Below, one piece after another: positions 28,709 through 38,221 of a DNA stretch of 64,000 nt; positions within the stretch are counted from its first letter, which is position 1; the number at the start of each line of letters is the position of its first letter. The notes beneath the pieces are model-generated. The model did no database searches and was not told the origin of the DNA. It worked only from the letters and a program-made list of their open reading frames with translations. The DNA is taken from assembly GCF_900106995.1 (NCBI RefSeq), contig NZ_FNOK01000001.1, positions 186,001 to 250,000 of the forward strand, written 5' to 3'. The DNA is from Saccharopolyspora shandongensis. Its GTDB lineage: Bacteria > Actinomycetota > Actinomycetes > Mycobacteriales > Pseudonocardiaceae. A program made the position numbers and the translations under genes.

Positions 28709-29600
28709 GGCACTCCGGCTCGCGGCCGAGTTCGAGCTGCCGCGGATTCCCATCGGCGACATGTTCACGGCCCTGGTCGACTGGCTGAACAACAACATCG
28801 GCCCGGTGTTCGACTTCATCATCCTGGTGGTGGTCTCGGCTGTCTCGGGCCTGACCTACGCGCTGACCTTCCTGCCCGAGCTGGTCATGGTGGTGCTGTT
28901 CAGCGCGCTGGGGCTGTGGCTGCGCAGCTGGCGGTTCGCGCTGTTCAGCCTGATCGGCTTCGGCCTGATCTCGAGCATGCGCGAGTTCACCGCCGCGATG
29001 CAGACCCTGTCGCTGGTGCTGGTGGCCAGCGTCATCGCGGTGCTGATCGGCATCCCGGTCGGCATCCTCGCGGCGCGCAACTCGCGGGTCAGCATGGTCG
29101 TGCGGCCGGTGCTGGACCTGATGCAGACCATGCCCGCCTTCGTCTACCTGATCCCGGCCATCCTGTTCTTCAACATCGGGACGACGCCGGGCGTGTTGGC
29201 GACCGTGGTGTTCGCGCTGCCGCCGGGCGTCCGGCTCACCGAGCTGGGCATCCGGCAGGTGGACAAGGAGGTCGTCGAGGCCGGGGAGGCGTTCGGCGCG
29301 CCGGAGCGCAAGATCCTCACCGGCATCCAGCTGCCGCTCGCGATGCCGTCGATCATGGCGGGCATCAACCAGGTGATCATGCTGTCGCTGTCGATGGTGG
29401 TCATCGCGGGCATGGTCGGCGCCCAGGGCCTGGGCACCGACATCTACCAGGCGGTCACCCGGGTCCAGCTGAGCCTGGGCTTCGAGGCCGGCCTGTCGGT
29501 GGTGATCCTCGCGGTCTACCTGGACCGGATCACCGCGGTGCTGTCGGACCGCTCGCCGGTGGCGCGGGCGGAGCACCGGGCGGCGGCCAAGGCAATGTGA
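28701..29600 (+). CDS. proW: Glycine betaine/proline ABC importer, permease
   Basis: A 299-residue membrane permease of the ProW type. It begins with a short leader and then about seven membrane helices. The cytoplasmic loop after PPGVRLTELGIRQVDKEVVE, namely EAFGAPERKILTGIQLPLAM, is the EAA motif that contacts the ATPase. The segment LDLMQTMPAFVYLIPAILFF is a family hallmark. The ATG at 28701 lies inside the end of proV, an 8-bp overlap that suggests coupled translation. Confidence 0.94.
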   Translation: MSEALRLAAEFELPRIPIGDMFTALVDWLNNNIGPVFDFIILVVVSAVSGLTYALTFLPELVMVVLFSALGLWLRSWRFALFSLIGFGLISSMREFTAAMQTLSLVLVASVIAVLIGIPVGILAARNSRVSMVVRPVLDLMQTMPAFVYLIPAILFFNIGTTPGVLATVVFALPPGVRLTELGIRQVDKEVVEAGEAFGAPERKILTGIQLPLAMPSIMAGINQVIMLSLSMVVIAGMVGAQGLGTDIYQAVTRVQLSLGFEAGLSVVILAVYLDRITAVLSDRSPVARAEHRAAAKAM

Positions 29601-29646
29601 GGCGGCCCCGTCTCCGGCGCAGTTGTCGCAGAAAGGCAGGGCACGA

Positions 29647-30546
29647 ATGTCGACCGGAAGAAGATCCCGAAAGCTGTTCGCTCTCCTCGCCGCGCTGGCC
29701 GCCCTGATTCTGGTCGCCGCGGGGTGCGGGGGCCGCGAAGCGCAGACCGGCCAGCAGGCGAAAGCGATCAACATCGGTTTCATCGCGTGGGACGAGGACA
29801 TCGCCGTCACCCACCTCTACAAGGTTCTCCTGGAGCAGAAGGGCTACAAGGTCAACACCCAGGAGCTGGAGGCCGGGCCGATGTACGCCGGGCTCGCGCA
29901 GGGCAACATCGACCTGTTCATGGACGGCTGGCTGCCGCAGACGCACGCCGACTACTGGAAGCAGTACGGCCCGCAGCTGGAGGACCTCAACGTCTGGTAC
30001 GACCAGGCGACGCTGAACATCGCGGTGCCCAAGTACATGACCGACGTCAACTCGATCGCCGACCTCAAGGGCCGCGGCCCGGAGTTCGGCGACGTGATCA
30101 CCGGCATCGACCCGGGCGCCGGACTGACCCGCATCACCAAGGACAGCGCGATCCCGGCCTACGGCCTCGGCGGCGAATTCACCCTGCAGACCTCGTCGAC
30201 GACGGCGATGCTGGCGTCCCTGGAGAAGGCCACCAAGGACCAGAAGCCGATCGTGGTCACGCTGTGGCACCCGCACTGGGCCTACGCCCGGTACCCGATC
30301 AAGGACCTGCAGGACCCGCTGGGCGCGATGGGCAAGGCGGAGCAGATCCACGCGATTGGCCGCCAGAACTTCAGCCGGGACTTCCCCGAGGTCACCGAGA
30401 TGGTCAAGAAGTTCAAGCTGGACGACGCGCAGCTGGCGTCGCTGGAGAACGCGATCAACAGCGCCGAGAAGGGCAAGGAGGACGACGCGGCGCGGAAGTG
30501 GGTGTCGGAGAACCAGGCCGTGGTGGCCAACTTCTTCACCCCCTGA
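29647..30546 (+). CDS. proX: Glycine betaine/proline-binding lipoprotein
   Basis: A 299-residue substrate-binding protein for the importer. The N-terminus has RRSRK, a hydrophobic run and the lipobox LVAAGC, so Cys27 should be lipidated. The mature part begins INIGFIAWDEDIAVTHL, and WLPQTH and TLWHPHWAY match the aromatic cage residues of the glycine-betaine-binding family (OpuAC). The ATG at 29647 is chosen because it opens the signal peptide directly; a TTG 24 nt upstream is unlikely. It follows proW after 46 bp and ends before a clear terminator. Confidence 0.93.
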   Translation: MSTGRRSRKLFALLAALAALILVAAGCGGREAQTGQQAKAINIGFIAWDEDIAVTHLYKVLLEQKGYKVNTQELEAGPMYAGLAQGNIDLFMDGWLPQTHADYWKQYGPQLEDLNVWYDQATLNIAVPKYMTDVNSIADLKGRGPEFGDVITGIDPGAGLTRITKDSAIPAYGLGGEFTLQTSSTTAMLASLEKATKDQKPIVVTLWHPHWAYARYPIKDLQDPLGAMGKAEQIHAIGRQNFSRDFPEVTEMVKKFKLDDAQLASLENAINSAEKGKEDDAARKWVSENQAVVANFFTP

Positions 30547-30557
30547 AACCACCGCGG

Positions 30558-30593
30558 GCGAAAGGCCGGTGGGCGCGACCACCGGCCTTTCGC
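30558..30593. terminator. Terminator between proX and the imine-reductase gene
   Basis: GCGAAAGGCCGGTGG (30558-30572) pairs perfectly with 30579-30593 around a 6-nt loop, 11 bp past the proX stop and before the convergent gene's stop at 30601. It can act in both directions. Confidence 0.88.
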
Positions 30594-30600
30594 GTTGCCG

Positions 30601-31464
30601 CTACTGGGGATTCCGGATGCCGTCGATGAGTCGGGTCCAGTTGTCGCCGCCCTTGCCGGCGGCGATGGCCCGGTCGTAGTGCGCCTTGATCGCGCGCGGC
30701 AGTTCGAGGTCGATGCCCGCGGCCTCGCTGGCGGCCAGGATGTGGTCGGCGGTCGCGCCCATCATCTTGGCTGTGCTCAGGAGGCCGGGGTGCTCGCCGC
30801 TGTCGACCTGCTCGGCGGATTCCGGCAGGAAGTGGGCGGCGAGCTGGAGCACCTTCACCGCCCACGGCGCGAACTCCTTCGCCGGCACGCCCGCCGAGCC
30901 GAGCAGCGCAGCGCCGTGCATGAAGGCCGACAGCGCGGTCAGGAAGACGTCCAGGTTGGCCTGGTAGAACAGCTGCGCCAGGCCGGGATCCTCGCCCATG
31001 TAGTGGGTTTCCCCGATGCGCGCCAATGTCTTCTCGTGCGCGTCGTAGACGTCCTTCGGCCCGCTGTAGTACACGTAGGACCCTTCGGTGCCGACCACCG
31101 GGGCGGGCACCATGACGCCGCCGGTGAGGAATCGGGCGCCGCGCTGCTCGGCCCACTTCGCGGCCTCGCGGGTCTTGTCCGGGGTGTCCGAGCTGAGGTT
31201 GACGATCACCTTGCCGCCCAGGTCTTCGACCTGGCCCAGGATGTCGTACATCGCCTGGTAGTCGGTGAGGCTCAGGATCACGACGTCGCTGGCCCCAACC
31301 GCCTCGGCGGGGGTGGCGGCGAGCACGGCACCGCGCGCGACCACGTCGTCCGCGCGGCTCGCGGTCCGGTTCCACACCGTCACCGGGTGCCCGCCGTCGA
31401 GCAGGGCCCCGACCATCGCCTGCCCCATCGGCCCCAGACCGACCAGGGTGACGTGCTGATTCAT
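30601..31464 (-). CDS. Imine reductase-like NADPH oxidoreductase 1
   Basis: A 287-residue member of the 6-phosphogluconate/beta-hydroxyacid dehydrogenase superfamily, nearest the imine reductase/reductive aminase branch. The N-terminal Rossmann motif is VGLGPMGQAM, with NRT (WNRTAS) after strand two marking NADPH preference. LSSDTPDKTREAAKWAEQ and GGVMVPAPVVGTEGSYVYYS match the family. The C-terminal helical domain (NLDVFLTALSAFMHGAALLG) forms the dimer and active site. The ATG at 31464 has TTTGGAG before it. A paralogue lies 80 bp upstream on the same strand. The pair is divergent from the SARP-type regulator at 32515. Confidence 0.87.
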   Translation of the reverse strand: MNQHVTLVGLGPMGQAMVGALLDGGHPVTVWNRTASRADDVVARGAVLAATPAEAVGASDVVILSLTDYQAMYDILGQVEDLGGKVIVNLSSDTPDKTREAAKWAEQRGARFLTGGVMVPAPVVGTEGSYVYYSGPKDVYDAHEKTLARIGETHYMGEDPGLAQLFYQANLDVFLTALSAFMHGAALLGSAGVPAKEFAPWAVKVLQLAAHFLPESAEQVDSGEHPGLLSTAKMMGATADHILAASEAAGIDLELPRAIKAHYDRAIAAGKGGDNWTRLIDGIRNPQ

Positions 31465-31544
31465 GTTGTGCTCCAAAGGGATTTCGTTGGGATGTTGCGC
31501 GGGATTCACGCGGGTTCGCGGATCCCGTCGATGAGCCGGGATCG

Positions 31545-32414
31545 TCACTTCTTGAGGAGTTCGATGACGCCGGTGAGGTCTTCGTGGGCGTGACCGTCGG
31601 CGACGCGGCGCTGCATCAGGGCGTGCAGCGGCGCGAGGAGTTCGGCGCTGATGCCCGCCTCGTCGGCGGCCGTGAAGTGGTTGACGTACGCGGCTTCCTG
31701 CATGCCGAGGTTGGACACGACGTCCTTGCCGTAGTCGCCCGAATCGATCTGCGCGGCCGCGCCGACCGGCCACCCGCTCATGCCCTGCAGCCACCGGCTC
31801 AGCAGCGGCGCGAACTCGCGCGTCGACACGCCCGCCGAATTCACCAGGGCGAAGGCGTGCAGGGCGCCGCCGATCATCCCGTACATGCCGCTGAGCAGGG
31901 CGAGGTCGTGCAGCGCGGCGGAGCCCGGGTCGTCGCCGAGGTAGATGCTCTCGCCGAAGGCGTCCAGCACCGGCCGCCCGGCGTCGAAGGTTCCGCTCGG
32001 CCCGCTGTAGAGCACGAACGCCGCCGGGGTGGCGATCATCGGCGGGACGGCCATGATGCCGCCGTCGAGGTAGTCGGCGCCGTGGTCGGCCGCCCAGGTC
32101 GCCATCTCGCGGGCCTGCCCCGGGGTGCCGTTGGTCAGGTTGACCAGCGTCCGCCCGGCCAGCACGTCGGTGTGCGGGGCCAGCACCTGGCTGACCGAGT
32201 CGTAGTCCAGCAGGCACACGACCACCAGCCGGCTCGCGAGGATCGCGTCGGCGGCCGTGCCCGCGCGGGCGGCGCCCTTCGCCACCAGCGGATCGGCCTT
32301 GGCCGCGGTGCGGTTCCAGACGGTCACCTGGTGCCCCGCGGCGAGCAGCGCTTCGGCCAGCGCCGCGCCCATGTCGCCGAGCCCGAGGACGCTGACTGCT
32401 TTCTGGTCGGTCAT
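31545..32414 (-). CDS. Imine reductase-like NADPH oxidoreductase 2
   Basis: A 289-residue paralogue of the next gene. The Rossmann motif is LGLGDMGAAL, followed by VWNRTAAKAD. The middle has LTNGTPGQAREMATWAADHG and GGIMAVPPMIATPAAFVLYS, aligned with the neighbour. The C-terminal helical region (LALLSGMYGMIGGALHAFAL) is distinct enough to suggest a different substrate. The ATG at 32414 is used. It is the first gene leaving the divergent region shared with the regulator at 32515. Two such reductases in one operon could act on successive or alternative imines, but this is inference. Confidence 0.86.
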   Translation of the reverse strand: MTDQKAVSVLGLGDMGAALAEALLAAGHQVTVWNRTAAKADPLVAKGAARAGTAADAILASRLVVVCLLDYDSVSQVLAPHTDVLAGRTLVNLTNGTPGQAREMATWAADHGADYLDGGIMAVPPMIATPAAFVLYSGPSGTFDAGRPVLDAFGESIYLGDDPGSAALHDLALLSGMYGMIGGALHAFALVNSAGVSTREFAPLLSRWLQGMSGWPVGAAAQIDSGDYGKDVVSNLGMQEAAYVNHFTAADEAGISAELLAPLHALMQRRVADGHAHEDLTGVIELLKK

Positions 32415-32514
32415 CTCACTCCCCTTCGTCGACATCGACCCTGCTGGAGGCCGCGCACGAACCGCGCACGATCGGCTGGGGGTGGTGTCACGGGCGCGGA
32501 CTAACGTTGCGGAC

Positions 32515-35500
32515 GTGCGTTTCGGAGTACTGGGCCCGCTGGAGGTGCGGACCGCCGACGGCGAGGCCGTCGCGGTACCGGAGGCGAAGGTCCGTGCCCT
32601 GCTCGCGGCGCTGCTCGCGCACGACGGGCCGGTGTCGGCGGACCGGCTGATCGACGACCTGTGGGGCGTCGAGCCGCCCGGCAACCCGACGAACACGCTG
32701 CAGACGAAGGTCTCCCAGCTGCGCAAGGCCATCGGCAGGGGCCTGGTGACCTACCGCTCCCCCGGGTACGCACTGGACGTCGAGCCCGACGCGGTGGACG
32801 TGCACCGCTTCCGCCGCCTCGTCGCGCAGGCCCGCCAAGCCGCCGATCCGGCGGCCCGCCGGACGCTGCTGGCCGACGCGCTGGCGCTGTGGCGGGGTTG
32901 CGCGTTCGCCGAGTTCGCCGACGAGCCGTTCGCGCAGGCCCCCATCCAGCGGCTGGCCGAAGAACGCCTCGCCGCGCAAGAGGAATTTGCCGAAACCCGG
33001 CTGGAGCTGGGCGAACACGCCGCGCTCGCGGGCGAGCTCGGCGAGCTGGTGAGCGCGCATCCGCTGCGCGAGCGGCTGCGCGCGGTGCACGTGCGGGCGC
33101 TGTACCGCGCCGGGCGCCAGGGCGAGGCGCTCGCGAGCCTGGCGGACCTGCGGGAGCGGCTGGCCGACGAGCTGGGCGTCGACCCGAGCCTGGAGCTGGC
33201 CGAGCTGCAGCAGGCCGTCCTGACGCAGGACGCCGCCCTCGCCGCACCCACCGCGCCGGTGCATGACCTGCCGGTGCCGGTCACCGACCTGGTCGGCCGG
33301 GACCGGGAGTTCGCACAGGTCAAGGCGTTGCTGAGCGCGTCGCGGCTGGTGACGCTGACCGGGCCCGGCGGGGTGGGCAAGACGCGGCTGGCCATCGAAT
33401 CGGCCCGCAGCGCGGCGTTCCGCGACGGCGTGCGGCTCGTCGAGCTGGCCGGCATCCGGGCCGACGGGGACGCGACGTGCTCGCTGGAGCACGCCGTGCT
33501 GGCGGAGCTGGGCGTGCAGGAAACCGGAGCAGCGCCCGTCGCACCGGCCGATCCGCTCGTCGATGCGTTGCGCGGCAAGGAGATCCTGCTCGTCCTCGAC
33601 AACTGCGAGCACCTGATCATCGGCGCCGCCGGGATGGCCGCGCGCCTGCTGCGGACGCTGCCCGGGTTGCGGATCCTCGCCACGAGCCGGGAAGCGCTCG
33701 GCATCTCGGGCGAGACGCTGCTCCCGGTGCCGCCGCTGGACGTTCCGCCGCCCGGTTCCGGGCTCGACGACGTGCGGGCATCGGGCGCGGTGCGGCTGTT
33801 CACCGCCCGCGCCGCCGCGACGTCGCCCGGCTTCGACGTCGATGCCGACAACGCCGAATCGGTCGCCGCGATCTGCCGCCGGCTGGACGGCATCCCGCTC
33901 GCGCTGGAGCTGGCCGCGACCCGGGTGCGCGTGCTCGGCGCCAAGACCCTTGAGTCCAGATTGGACGATCGCTTCGGGCTGCTCACCTCCGGGCCGCGCG
34001 ACGCCCCGCAGCGGCAGCGGACGCTGCACGACGTGATCGACTGGAGCTGGCAGCTGCTGCCGACCGCCGAGCGCACCGTGTTGCGCCGCCTGGCGATCCA
34101 CCGCGGTGGGTGCACTTTGGACAGTGCCGAGGCGGTGTGCTCCGGCGACGGCGTCCGCCCCACCGAGGTGCTGGACCTGCTGTCGCGGCTGGTGGACCGG
34201 TCGCTGGTCGTCGCGACGGAGACGCCCGCCGGAGGCCGCCGGTACCGCCTGCTGGAATCGGTCGCGGCGTACTGCCTGGAGCGGCTGGAGGAGGCCCGAG
34301 AGCACGAAACCCTCCGCCGGCGGCACGGCGAGCACTACCTGGCGCTGGCCGAGCAAGCCGACCCGAGGCTGCGCGGTCGCGAGCAGCGGCAGTGGCTGGA
34401 GTGGCTCGACGCGGAGGCGGTGAACCTGCGGTCGACGCTGGAGGACGCCGTCCAGCACTCGCCCGACGCGGCATTGCGACTGGTCAACGCGTTGTTCTGG
34501 TACTGGTTCCTGCGCGGCAGGCTCAGCGAGGCCAAGCGCTCGCTGGCCGCGGCCCTCGCAGCGGGCGGCAGCGGGGAAACGCGGGCGAAGGCGGCGGCCT
34601 GGTACGCCGGGATCGGGCTGCTGACCGGGGAACCCGTCGAGGAAGTCGACGCGTGGCGGACCATCACCGATCGCACGGACCGCGCCCGCGCCCGCTGGTT
34701 CCTCATCCACGCGAAGACCACCGTCGCCGACCTCTCCAGCACCGAGCGGGACGTCGACGAGCTGGTGGCGGAGTTCCAGGAGCTGGACGACCGCTGGGGC
34801 CTCGGCGTCGCGCTCAGCGACCGGACGACTCACCGGTTGACGCGCGGCGACATGGCCTCAGCGCGGCGGGACGCCGAGTGCAGCGCCGAGCTCTTCCAGG
34901 AACTGGGCGACGTCTGGGGCCTGGCGCAGGCCTCGTACGGGCTCGGCACGGTCGCGGGGATCACCGGCAACTACGCAAGCGCCGAACGCCACCACACCGA
35001 AGCCCTGCGCGGCGCGGAAGCCCTGGGCCTGTGGGCGGAGGTGGCGTACCAAACGTCCTGGCTGGGCCGGGTCGCGCTGCTCAGGCACGACTACGCGCGG
35101 GCGCGTGAGCTGCACACCCGCGCGATGCGCGTGGCCGCCGAGCGCGGCTTCACCCCGGCGGAGATGTACGCGGAAACGGGCCTGGCGCTGGGCGCGCGCC
35201 GCGAGGGCCGGTTCGACGAGGCGGAGCGGCACCTGCGCAGGGTGCTCGAATGGCACCGCCGCGTGGAGTTCGAGCCGGGGAACTCCCTGATCCTGGCCGA
35301 ACTCGGCTTCGCCGCCGAACAGCGCGGAAATCCGGACAAGGCCCGCGAACTGCACCTGTCGGCCTACCGGATCGCCCGCCGCGGCACCGACCCCCGGGCG
35401 ATCGCCCTGACCTTGGAGGGCCTGGCAGGCACCGAAGCCCTGGCTGGCCACGCGGCGCGGGCGGCCCGCCTCCTCGGTGCGGCCGCGGCAGCGCGCGACT

Positions 35501-35649
35501 CCGTCCGCACGCCGCTCCCGCCCGCGGAACGCCTGGACGTCGAGCGGATCGAGTCCGCCGCCCGGAAAGCCTTGGGCGACGAGGCATTCGACGCCGAGCA
35601 CGCCAGGGGATCCGCGGTGCCGCTCGCCGACATCGTGGTCAACGGCTGA
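32515..35649 (+). CDS. SARP-family regulator with NB-ARC ATPase and TPR domains
   Basis: A 1044-residue AfsR/SARP-type transcription activator. Residues ~1-90 form the winged-helix DNA-binding domain (MRFGVLGPLEVRTADGEAV), then a bacterial transcriptional activation domain to ~240 (RRLVAQARQAADPAARRTLL). An ATPase follows with P-loop GPGGVGKT (Lys289) and LLVLDNCEHL. The C-terminal half is helical with TPR-like repeats (GNYASAERHHTEALRGAEAL). The GTG at 32515 matches family starts; upstream open frame is on the wrong side of the divergent promoter. It is divergent from the two imine-reductase-like genes and is the obvious candidate to control them. Confidence 0.9.
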   Translation: MRFGVLGPLEVRTADGEAVAVPEAKVRALLAALLAHDGPVSADRLIDDLWGVEPPGNPTNTLQTKVSQLRKAIGRGLVTYRSPGYALDVEPDAVDVHRFRRLVAQARQAADPAARRTLLADALALWRGCAFAEFADEPFAQAPIQRLAEERLAAQEEFAETRLELGEHAALAGELGELVSAHPLRERLRAVHVRALYRAGRQGEALASLADLRERLADELGVDPSLELAELQQAVLTQDAALAAPTAPVHDLPVPVTDLVGRDREFAQVKALLSASRLVTLTGPGGVGKTRLAIESARSAAFRDGVRLVELAGIRADGDATCSLEHAVLAELGVQETGAAPVAPADPLVDALRGKEILLVLDNCEHLIIGAAGMAARLLRTLPGLRILATSREALGISGETLLPVPPLDVPPPGSGLDDVRASGAVRLFTARAAATSPGFDVDADNAESVAAICRRLDGIPLALELAATRVRVLGAKTLESRLDDRFGLLTSGPRDAPQRQRTLHDVIDWSWQLLPTAERTVLRRLAIHRGGCTLDSAEAVCSGDGVRPTEVLDLLSRLVDRSLVVATETPAGGRRYRLLESVAAYCLERLEEAREHETLRRRHGEHYLALAEQADPRLRGREQRQWLEWLDAEAVNLRSTLEDAVQHSPDAALRLVNALFWYWFLRGRLSEAKRSLAAALAAGGSGETRAKAAAWYAGIGLLTGEPVEEVDAWRTITDRTDRARARWFLIHAKTTVADLSSTERDVDELVAEFQELDDRWGLGVALSDRTTHRLTRGDMASARRDAECSAELFQELGDVWGLAQASYGLGTVAGITGNYASAERHHTEALRGAEALGLWAEVAYQTSWLGRVALLRHDYARARELHTRAMRVAAERGFTPAEMYAETGLALGARREGRFDEAERHLRRVLEWHRRVEFEPGNSLILAELGFAAEQRGNPDKARELHLSAYRIARRGTDPRAIALTLEGLAGTEALAGHAARAARLLGAAAAARDSVRTPLPPAERLDVERIESAARKALGDEAFDAEHARGSAVPLADIVVNG

Positions 35650-35669
35650 ACGCACCCGGTCTGAGACGC

Positions 35670-35734
35670 CCGATTTTGCCTAAAATTGGAGCCCTTCCGG
35701 TACGCGTGGAGCTCCCAATTTTAGGCAAAATCGG
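35670..35734. terminator. AT-rich inverted repeat between convergent genes
   Basis: A 20-bp perfect stem (35670-35689 with 35715-35734; arms read CCGATTTTGCCTAAAATTGG) around a 25-nt loop. It lies between the convergent regulator and nitroreductase genes and may end both transcripts. It is far more AT-rich than its surroundings, unlike the other terminators here. Confidence 0.7.
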
Positions 35735-35759
35735 AAAACCTGGCCCGGCAGCGGCGGCG

Positions 35760-36272
35760 CTAGTCCGAGGTCCAGAGGACGTCGAGCGGGTGGCGGCCGG
35801 TGGGGATCGCCGAGGTTCCCGGCGGCGGAGGCGCGGGATGCCCCAGCGCGATGCCGGTGCGCACCTGCCAGGGCGGCGAGCACCCGGCGATGGCCGTGAC
35901 GCGTTCGGCGTTCTCCGCGGGGAAGAACGTCACCGGGCACGACCCCAGCCCGAGCAGGTGCGCGGCGAGCATGATGTTCTGCGCGACCCGGCCGCCGTCG
36001 AACTCCGAGTCGGCCCAGCCGTGATCGAGCGCCAGCAGCACCACCACGGGCGCGGACCGCAGGTGCACCGCGTAGGCGCCGCAGCGGCTCAGCTCTTCCC
36101 GCGTGGCGGCGTCGCGGACGGTGTGGAACCGCCAGGGCTGCCTGTTGCGTGCCGAACCGGTCCACCGCGCCGCGTCCAGGATCCGGCGCAACGCGGCGTC
36201 GTCGACGTCTTCGCCGGTGAACCACCGGGTTGCTCGCAGCGAAGCCAGCGCGCGGAGCGGATCTTCGTTCAT
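35760..36272 (-). CDS. Nitroreductase-family protein
   Basis: A 170-residue FMN-binding nitroreductase-fold protein. ASLRATRWFTGEDVDDAALRRIL and RNRQPWRFHTVRD are the N-terminal FMN-binding parts (RxxR-like and RNxQPW). GGRVAQNIMLAAHLLGLGSC is the central helix of the family. It is shorter than typical (~200 aa) enzymes. These reduce nitro groups or quinones with NAD(P)H, though some act on other flavin substrates. Its ATG at 36272 overlaps the stop of the VWA gene (ATGA), so it belongs to the moxR-VWA operon, an unusual third partner. Confidence 0.85.
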   Translation of the reverse strand: MNEDPLRALASLRATRWFTGEDVDDAALRRILDAARWTGSARNRQPWRFHTVRDAATREELSRCGAYAVHLRSAPVVVLLALDHGWADSEFDGGRVAQNIMLAAHLLGLGSCPVTFFPAENAERVTAIAGCSPPWQVRTGIALGHPAPPPPGTSAIPTGRHPLDVLWTSD

Positions 36273-38221
36273 CGGTGGCGCTTGGTCTGGAGGTAGTCGC
36301 CGACGACCGCCGCGCCGAGGCCGTCCGCGGTGGGCGACAGAACCCGGCCGCCGCCGCGGCGGGCGACGATGTCCACGAACGCCTTCAGGCGCGGGTCCTC
36401 GCCGAGCATGAAGACGCTCAACGTGGTGCCCAACCGGTGCAGCGCGTCCACTTCGGACAGCGTCACGCCGAGGGTGTGCGGCGTCGGCGGGTACTGGAAC
36501 ACCGCTTCGCCGTCGGGTTCGAGGTGGGCGGTCGGTTCGCCGTCGGTCACGACGAGCACCACGGGCTGGGCGTCCGGGTGGCGGCGCAGGTGGCGGCCCG
36601 CGAGCAGCAGGGCGTGGTGCAGGTTCGTGCCCTGCTCCCAAACCCCTTCCAGCGACGCGAGTTCACCCACATCCACAGTGGACGCGTAGCGACCGAAGGT
36701 GACCAGCTGCAGCGCGTCCGACCGGAACCGGGTCGCGACCAGGTGGTGCAGCGCGAGCGCGGTGCGCTTCATCGGCACCCAGCGGCCGTCCTGCACCATC
36801 GACCACGACGTGTCCACGCACAGCACCACCGCAGCGCGCGAACGCTGCTCGGTCTCCGCCACTTCCAGGTCCGAGATGTCCAGCAGCGCCGAATCCGGGC
36901 CCTCACCCGCGCGCCGCAGCACCGCGTTGCGCACCGTGCGCACGGCGTCCCACGGCTCCGCGTCGCCGTAGCTCCACGGCCGCGTGGTGCCGGTCAGCTC
37001 CCCCGCCGCGCCCGCGCGATCGGTGTCGCGCTCGCCGCGCCGCGACCGCAGCTGCGAGATCACCGACCGCAGCGCGGTCTCCCCGAGCCGCCGCATCGCT
37101 CTCGGCGACAGCCGGAGGCTGCCATCGGGTGCCCGCTGCAACAGGCCCTGCTGCCGCAACTGCTGCTCGATCTCCGAAAGCCGCTGCGCGTCGACGACCG
37201 CCTGCGGCCCGAGCTGCCGCTCCAGCGCCTCCAGGTCGATGTCCTCCAGGCTCGCGCCCGGATATGACTGCCCCAGCTGCTCCGCCAGCCGGTCCAGCTC
37301 GCCGAGCTCGGCCATCGCCGCCGTCGCCTCGGCCAGGCCCATCGGCTGGTCGCCGCGGAACCGCGCCTGGCCCGCCCAGTCCTCGCCCGGCCGCAGCCCC
37401 TGCAGCTGCTGATCGAGCCGCTGCAACGCCTGCGCGATCCGCGGATCGCCGAAGGCCTGCTGCGACAACGACATCAGCTCCGCGCGCTGCTGCTCGCTCA
37501 TGGAGTTCAGCAGCCGCTGCGCGGCGGCCGAGCGGGCCGCCAGCGCGTCGACGAGCTCGTCGACGTTGCGCGGGTTCTCCGGGAAGAACTCGCCGTGCTG
37601 AGCCATGAACTGCTCGAACTTCTGCTGGACGTCGGCGTCGCCGCGGGCGTGCGCGGCCAGCAGCGCCGACAGGTCGTCGAGCATCTGCCGCACCCGCTCG
37701 ACGTCCTCGGGCGTCACGTGCTGCATCGCCTGCTTCATGCCTTGGAAGCGCTGTTCGAGGAACTCGGTGCCCAGCATCTGCTGGATCTCCTCGAAGGTCT
37801 CCCGCGCGTCCGGCGAACGCCAGTCGTAGTTCGCCAGCTCGGCGACCTGACCGGCGACGTCCGGCGGCAGCGCGTCGAGCTGAAGCTCGCGGAACCGCGC
37901 GTCCTCACCGGTGTCGGCCGCGAGCGAGAGCCGCTCCTGCTGCAGCGCGCGGTCCAGCAGCCGCCGAACCTCGGAGAGCGTCCCGTCCAGCCGGTGCCGC
38001 CGCTGCAGCTCGCTGCGCCGCTGCCACAACCGCCGGGTCAGCTCGTCGAGCCCTGCGGTGTCGCGGGTTCCGGTGCGCAGCATCTCCTCCAGCGCGGAGC
38101 GCGGCGATGCGCCTTCCATGACGTCGCGGCCGATCTGGTCCAGCGCGGCGCGCAGATCCACCGGCGGGGCCAGGGGATCCGACCCGCCGTGCCACGCGTC
38201 GTACCGGAACCGGCGGCTCAT
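36269..38221 (-). CDS. VWA-domain protein, MoxR partner
   Basis: A 650-residue protein. The first two thirds are helical and rich in Gln, Arg and Leu, with no named motif that I recognise. The C-terminal third is a von Willebrand A domain with the metal-binding site VLCVDTSWSM (DxSxS) and VVTDGEPTAHL. Such proteins pair with MoxR AAA+ ATPases as metal-dependent chaperones that mature or load cofactors into other proteins. The start ATG at 38221 overlaps the stop of the moxR gene, and its own stop overlaps the nitroreductase start. This tight coupling implies fixed stoichiometry. Confidence 0.88.
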   Translation of the reverse strand: MSRRFRYDAWHGGSDPLAPPVDLRAALDQIGRDVMEGASPRSALEEMLRTGTRDTAGLDELTRRLWQRRSELQRRHRLDGTLSEVRRLLDRALQQERLSLAADTGEDARFRELQLDALPPDVAGQVAELANYDWRSPDARETFEEIQQMLGTEFLEQRFQGMKQAMQHVTPEDVERVRQMLDDLSALLAAHARGDADVQQKFEQFMAQHGEFFPENPRNVDELVDALAARSAAAQRLLNSMSEQQRAELMSLSQQAFGDPRIAQALQRLDQQLQGLRPGEDWAGQARFRGDQPMGLAEATAAMAELGELDRLAEQLGQSYPGASLEDIDLEALERQLGPQAVVDAQRLSEIEQQLRQQGLLQRAPDGSLRLSPRAMRRLGETALRSVISQLRSRRGERDTDRAGAAGELTGTTRPWSYGDAEPWDAVRTVRNAVLRRAGEGPDSALLDISDLEVAETEQRSRAAVVLCVDTSWSMVQDGRWVPMKRTALALHHLVATRFRSDALQLVTFGRYASTVDVGELASLEGVWEQGTNLHHALLLAGRHLRRHPDAQPVVLVVTDGEPTAHLEPDGEAVFQYPPTPHTLGVTLSEVDALHRLGTTLSVFMLGEDPRLKAFVDIVARRGGGRVLSPTADGLGAAVVGDYLQTKRHR

